Origin: Turicibacter sp. UBA7094
Lineage (GTDB): Bacteria > Bacillota_I > Bacilli_A > MOL361 > Turicibacteraceae
NCBI GenBank assembly: GCA_002493395.1
Contig: DKYS01000065.1
Coordinates: 1 to 9,441 of the forward strand
Direction of reading: 5' to 3'
Length of the DNA: 9,441 bases
Below the pieces are notes generated by a model. It was not told the origin of the DNA. It did no database searches and saw nothing but the letters and a program-made list of their open reading frames with translations. Each line of letters opens with the position of its first letter. Within the stretch, counting starts at the first letter, position 1. Position numbers and translations under genes: made by a program. Shown piece by piece: positions 6,575 to 9,441 of this stretch.

Positions 6575-6672
6575 AAATAAAAAAAGCACCTGCAGGACTT
6601 TAGGTACAGTACGGTGCTTTCATATAAACTGGTGAGGCCATCGTGATAAAACCCCAACATAGCCTCATCTTA
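6575..6672 (-). ncRNA. Candidate small RNA of about 100 nt upstream of mutY
   Basis: On the minus strand a perfect TATAAT (6684-6679) precedes a stretch with two hairpins and a U-tail. The first pairs TGAGGC with GCCTCA (6667-6662 with 6638-6633). The second is a terminator pairing AAAGCACC with GGTGCTTT (6620-6613 with 6590-6583), followed by seven T and a T-rich tail. No ORF of any length fits. It matches no riboswitch or RNA family that I recognise, and the -35 region is poor. It may be a free small RNA, or a leader whose terminator controls read-through into mutY about 95 nt further on. Confidence 0.35.
6579..6620 (-). terminator. Intrinsic terminator pointing toward mutY
   Basis: An 8-bp outer stem (6613-6620 with 6583-6590) encloses a 22-nt loop with some internal pairing. 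On the minus strand the tail is seven T followed by ATTTTATT. On the plus strand there is no U-tract. It therefore ends a minus-strand transcript that starts to the right of it, where no protein gene is present. Confidence 0.65.
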
Positions 6673-6684
6673 ATTAGTATTATA

Positions 6685-6987
6685 CTCCGCTCCACTTTAA
6701 AATACTATTGGTATTATTCGCCACATTTGTTTCTATCTATTAGTATGTTTAAGTTTGAAAAAGACCCTGATATCTTCCCTAATCACTATAAAAATGTGGA
6801 TAAATTACACTTATGCCTTAGTCTCAGATGATAAAAACATATTGAAGAGCTTTAAAACTACCTACAATAGTATCCTTCTAATGCCTTGTCATTTCATACA
6901 CTATCTTTAATAAAACCTTACTTTTTTTATTTAACAAGGGCATTAAAAAACCACTAATCTTCTCTCAACCATTTACTTCCTCCTCCC
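6685..6987. other. Gene-free stretch with one long-range inverted repeat
   Basis: I find no gene here on either strand. The longest open frame on the plus strand (about 6643-6831, GTG start) lacks a ribosome binding site and has no protein-like pattern. The one structural item is an inverted repeat, TAATGCCTTGT (6879-6889) against ACAAGGGCATTA (6934-6945), with one bulged G and a 44-nt AT-rich spacer. Neither side has a U-tract, so it is not an obvious terminator. Confidence 0.5.
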
Positions 6988-7016
6988 TTGACCACTATCT
7001 AAACATCTGCTAGAAT
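6988..7016 (+). promoter_or_regulatory. Strong promoter ahead of the MATE leader
   Basis: TTGACC (6988-6993), one base from consensus, is separated by exactly 17 nt from TAGAAT (7011-7016), and TGC (7008-7010) makes an extended -10. Transcription should start near 7022. It is the best promoter in the window and reads toward the MATE gene, through the terminator at 7061-7111. Confidence 0.8.
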
Positions 7017-7060
7017 ATTAGTGTTCATCGGAGGGTGTAATTTCTCATATAAAACATTAC

Positions 7061-7111
7061 GCTGGATAAGATGGTAAGTGAAAGCTTACTATCTTATCCA
7101 GCTTTTTTTTT
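7061..7111 (+). terminator. Leader terminator (probable attenuator) before the MATE gene
   Basis: An 18-bp stem (7061-7078 with 7085-7102, one G-U) has a 6-nt loop and nine T. It lies about 40 nt after the promoter start point and 64 nt before the MATE start codon, with no protein gene between promoter and terminator. It should stop most transcripts unless something prevents folding. A weaker upstream hairpin, GTGTAAT (7035-7041) with ATTACGC (7056-7062), overlaps its base by two nucleotides. An SD-like GGAGGG at 7030-7035 lies in the leader. Confidence 0.88.
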
Positions 7112-7174
7112 GAATCACGCTCTTAAATGAAGACAACCACTATATCTTTTCAACAAATTGGGAGGGAGTTTACT

Positions 7175-8524
7175 ATGAATAATTTAACGACAGGTAAAGT
7201 AAGTACCACTTTACTTAAATTCGCTATTCCATTTTTAATGTCAAGTTTACTACAAGCCCTTTATGGTGCCGCCGATTTATTTGTTGTTGGACAGTATGCG
7301 GATTCTGCTGCTGTTTCGGCAGTTGCTATCGGTAGCCAATTCATGCAAACCATTACGGGAATTATCTTAGGCATTTCCATGGGAGGAACCGTACTCATTG
7401 CCAAACGTATTGGAGAAAACAACTTTGAAAAGGCAGCCACTGCAATTGGTTCTTTAAGCCTATTACTAATAATAACCGCCCTTATTTTAACGCCGCTTAT
7501 CTTATTACTTACAACCCCGATTACGCATTTAATGCATACCCCGACGGAGGCATTTGGATTCACCCAACAATATATTACATTATGTGCCTTAGGTATCCCG
7601 TTTATTGTTGGATACAACGCAGTAAGTGGAATTTTTAGGGGGCTTGGAGATTCAAAAACACCTGTTTATTTCGTACTAATCGCATGTATCATTAATGTTA
7701 TCGTTGATATCATCCTTGTTAAAGGATTTAATATGGGGGCTATGGGGGCAGCAATTGCAACGATTAGTGCACAAGGAATTAGTTTTTTCATTGCATTAGC
7801 CTATATGGTGAAAAAAGGATTTAGATTTGAAATGAATCGAACACACTTTAAACCCCATAAAGAGTCACTTAAATATATTTTAATGGTCGGACTACCCTTA
7901 GCAGTCCAAGATGCTTTAGTCAACATATCGTTTTTAATTATTACAGCTGTTATAAATACCATGGGACTCATTGCATCAGCCGCAGTCGGTGTTGTCGAAA
8001 AATTAATCGTTTTCGCGATGCTTCCACCAACTGCCTTTGGTTCAGCTATTTCTGCAATGACAGCACAAAACCTTGGTGCCAAAGAAACGAAACGACTTAA
8101 TAAAATTCTTTATTATGGAATTATCTATTCTCTTATCTTTGGAGTTTTAGCCACACTCTATTCTCAATTCTATCCTCAAACACTCACCTCTATTTTCTCC
8201 AATGATCCACAAGTTATTACTGTTGCGGGTCTTTACCTCAAGTCATTCTCAATCGACTGTATTATGGTTAGTTTCGTTTTCTGTTTAAATGGTTATTTTA
8301 GTGGACAAGGAAAATCAACCATCTGTCTTATCCACAGTATGATTGCTACCTTTATTTTTAGAATTCCACTTACCTATTTAATTAGCAAGATAGAGGGTGT
8401 CTCACTTTATGAACTTGGGTTCGCTGCCCCTATTTCAACCTTCGCCTCAATTATTATTTGTTTTTCCTACCTACTTTGGTTAAATAAACAAAATCAGAAA
8501 AAGCAACAAACGCAAGAAATCTAA
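7175..8524 (+). CDS. MATE-family multidrug efflux transporter
   Basis: A 449-residue inner-membrane antiporter of the MATE family, which expels drugs or metabolites in exchange for Na+ or H+. About twelve helices form two related halves. The first begins at residue 12; GAADLFVVGQ (31-40) puts conserved D34 in helix 1; FRGLGDSKTP (154-163) is the standard loop; the second half begins near 232, with AMTAQNLGAKE (294-304) mirroring the motif of the first half. The length is typical. ATG 7175 is chosen because GGGAGGGAG (7160-7168) precedes it by 6 nt; the in-frame ATG at 7127 would add 16 polar residues without a ribosome binding site. It is monocistronic, with a promoter and terminator leader upstream and a terminator after it. 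The leader suggests induced expression. The substrate cannot be told from sequence. Confidence 0.93.
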   Translation: MNNLTTGKVSTTLLKFAIPFLMSSLLQALYGAADLFVVGQYADSAAVSAVAIGSQFMQTITGIILGISMGGTVLIAKRIGENNFEKAATAIGSLSLLLIITALILTPLILLLTTPITHLMHTPTEAFGFTQQYITLCALGIPFIVGYNAVSGIFRGLGDSKTPVYFVLIACIINVIVDIILVKGFNMGAMGAAIATISAQGISFFIALAYMVKKGFRFEMNRTHFKPHKESLKYILMVGLPLAVQDALVNISFLIITAVINTMGLIASAAVGVVEKLIVFAMLPPTAFGSAISAMTAQNLGAKETKRLNKILYYGIIYSLIFGVLATLYSQFYPQTLTSIFSNDPQVITVAGLYLKSFSIDCIMVSFVFCLNGYFSGQGKSTICLIHSMIATFIFRIPLTYLISKIEGVSLYELGFAAPISTFASIIICFSYLLWLNKQNQKKQQTQEI

Positions 8525-8536
8525 ACTTATACTCTT

Positions 8537-8590
8537 TGACCTTTCACGTAGAACTGAAACAAAATTTCAAAACGTGGAGGGTCATTTTTT
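8537..8590 (+). terminator. Terminator after the MATE gene
   Basis: TGACCTTTCACGT (8537-8549) pairs with ACGTGGAGGGTCA (8572-8584) along 13 positions, two of them G-U. Within the loop TGAAA and TTTCA pair again. Six T follow at 8585-8590. It begins 13 nt after the stop codon. Confidence 0.85.
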
Positions 8591-8651
8591 ATTTAGAAAA
8601 ATCTTAAAAATAAAAGGGTTAACCCCTATCTTAGTTACCAAATATCGAAAT

Positions 8652-8677
8652 AAAAAAAGAGGGAATTTTCCCCTCTT
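8652..8677 (-). terminator. Terminator for the pyrR transcript
   Basis: On the minus strand AAGAGGG (8677-8671) pairs with CCCTCTT (8663-8657) around a 7-nt loop, followed by a run of seven T (complement of A 8652-8658). It lies about 130 nt after the pyrR stop. The DNA between (8678-8806) holds no gene that I can see. A GGGTTAACCC palindrome lies just beyond at 8619-8628, with no assigned role. Confidence 0.8.
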
Positions 8678-8806
8678 AGAAATATCCTGTGACTAAATCT
8701 ACCTATGTGGTCAACCCTATTTAATCCAATCAATCCTTTTCGAACCGTCGTATTAAACATGTTCCATCACAAAAGTTCCCTCGAAAATCATGAATCACGC
8801 TTTTAT

Positions 8807-9334
8807 TTATTTTGACAATACAACCGCATCCTTATCATCAAGTTCCGTTAAATAAACTTGAACAGCCTCTGTTTGAGAAGTCGGTATATTCTTCCCAACA
8901 TAATCCGCACGAATTGGAAGTTCGCGATGCCCGCGATCAATAAGCGTTGCTAATTGTATATTTTTAGGACGCCCATATTCAAGAACGGCCTCTAATGCAG
9001 CACGAACGGTACGACCTGTGTATAACACATCGTCTACTAAAATAACTGTCTTTCCATTAAGAGTCATCGGAACCGTACTTTGATTCACAATAACCTCCTT
9101 CATTTCACGTGTAATATCATCACGATACTTTGTAATATCTAGCTCACCGAGTGGCACTGTTATACCTTCAAATCCTTCAATTAATCGCACTAAGCGTTCA
9201 GCTAAATAAGCCCCGCGAGTTCTAATTCCAATAATAACAACATCATTTAAACCATCATTTTTCTCTAAAATTTCATGGGCAATTCGCTTCAAAGAACGCA
9301 TAATTGTGTCATGATCAAATAATACCTTATCCAT
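8807..9334 (-). CDS. pyrR: PyrR, pyrimidine regulator / uracil phosphoribosyltransferase
   Basis: A 175-residue cytoplasmic protein. PyrR binds UMP or UTP and then attaches to pyr mRNA leaders to promote termination; it also makes UMP from uracil and PRPP. The PRPP-binding loop VILVDDVLYTGRT is at 97-109. Other PyrR landmarks are GIRTRGAYLAERL (36-48), ITKYRDD (67-73) and the C-terminal IDRGHRELPIRADYVGKNIP block (132-151), very close to Bacillus PyrR. ATG 9334 is chosen because it gives the family's normal N-terminus; an AAAGG site lies 13 nt upstream, a rather long gap. In-frame GTG codons at 9346 and 9355 would extend it by 4 or 7 residues. In Bacillus it heads the pyr operon, but here it stands alone with its own promoter and terminator. 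Confidence 0.95.
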   Translation of the reverse strand: MDKVLFDHDTIMRSLKRIAHEILEKNDGLNDVVIIGIRTRGAYLAERLVRLIEGFEGITVPLGELDITKYRDDITREMKEVIVNQSTVPMTLNGKTVILVDDVLYTGRTVRAALEAVLEYGRPKNIQLATLIDRGHRELPIRADYVGKNIPTSQTEAVQVYLTELDDKDAVVLSK

Positions 9335-9376
9335 CCTAATAAACACACCTTTCACACAAAGAAGTCTACTGTCTTT

Positions 9377-9405
9377 AGAATATCACAAAATATAGCGTTT
9401 TTAAA
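9377..9405 (-). promoter_or_regulatory. Promoter of pyrR
   Basis: On the minus strand TTTAAA (9405-9400) and TATTCT (9382-9377) are 17 nt apart, and TGA before the latter gives an extended -10. Transcription would start near 9370, leaving a leader of about 36 nt. That leader is too short to hold an attenuator and shows no PyrR-binding loop. Confidence 0.6.
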
Positions 9406-9424
9406 CAATAAACACTTGTTAAAA
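9399..9424. repeat. Inverted repeat over the pyrR -35 region
   Basis: TTTTAAACAA (9399-9408) and TTGTTAAAA (9416-9424) form an inverted repeat with one extra base and a 7-nt centre. It covers the proposed -35 and the bases just upstream, the usual place for a repressor or activator site. It is AT-rich, so chance is possible, and no regulator is identified. Confidence 0.4.
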
Positions 9425-9441
9425 GATAAACATCGTATCTA

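Noticed and set aside
6643..6831. Plus-strand open frame of 62 codons with a GTG start in the mutY-MATE gap
   Set aside because: It has no ribosome binding site and an irregular residue mix without a domain or clean membrane pattern. It also overlaps, on the opposite strand, the candidate small RNA.
7041..7070. Nine-codon frame from an ATT after GGAGGG in the MATE leader, as a leader peptide
   Set aside because: ATT starts are very rare and nothing else supports translation, so it is mentioned only within the attenuator finding.
7127..7174. Upstream ATG that would lengthen the MATE protein by 16 residues
   Set aside because: No Shine-Dalgarno precedes 7127, while the ATG at 7175 has an excellent one at 6 nt.
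7261..8082. Two minus-strand open frames inside the MATE gene
   Set aside because: They are antisense shadows of a full-length transporter, with low-complexity translation and no start signals.
8619..8628. GGGTTAACCC palindrome after the MATE terminator
   Set aside because: It is ten bases long, has no U-tract and is not next to a promoter, so no role can be supported.

Overview
The window reads as chromosomal DNA of a low-GC Bacillota (Firmicutes). Evidence for this is AT-rich intergenic DNA, strong AGGAGG-type Shine-Dalgarno sites, TTGACA/TATAAT promoters often with an extended TGn -10, U-tailed intrinsic terminators, a PyrR, a ThiT-type ECF thiamine transporter under a TPP riboswitch, and a short SdpI-like protein. 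I would guess a gut lineage such as Turicibacter or another Erysipelotrichia-like group, but the sequence alone does not prove it. There are no rRNA or tRNA genes, CRISPR arrays, phage genes or transposases, so this is mostly housekeeping and transport DNA.

Layout, left to right. (1) 1-1932, +: a P-type cation ATPase that enters from beyond the left edge. (2) 2008-2649, +: a beta-phosphoglucomutase-like HAD phosphatase with its own promoter and a strong terminator. (3) 2956-3756, -: a Cof-type HAD phosphatase. (4) 3847-4089, +: two unrecognised very small ORFs, the second a 48-residue one-helix membrane peptide. They converge on (5) 4158-4508, -: a 116-residue SdpI-family membrane protein, and the two share an 18-bp perfect hairpin usable as a terminator in both directions. 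(6) 4630-5184, -: thiT, preceded by a TPP riboswitch (5271-5352) and a terminator whose 3' strand is also the thiT Shine-Dalgarno. (7) 5401-6480, -: mutY, lying just upstream of the thiT promoter. (8) 6481-7174: a gene-poor stretch with a candidate small RNA on the minus strand and, on the plus strand, a strong promoter followed by a perfect terminator ahead of (9) 7175-8524, +: a MATE efflux transporter. (10) 8807-9334, -: pyrR, with its own promoter and terminator and apart from any visible pyr gene.

The genes do not form one pathway. The points of interest are regulatory: a riboswitch whose alternative pairing can be read directly, a probable attenuator before the MATE gene, a possible small RNA upstream of mutY, and a possible small hydrophobic peptide next to an SdpI-like gene. 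I see no clear new defence or biosynthetic system. The best leads for something undescribed are the small ORF/SdpI pair, the MATE leader and the 6575-6672 RNA.
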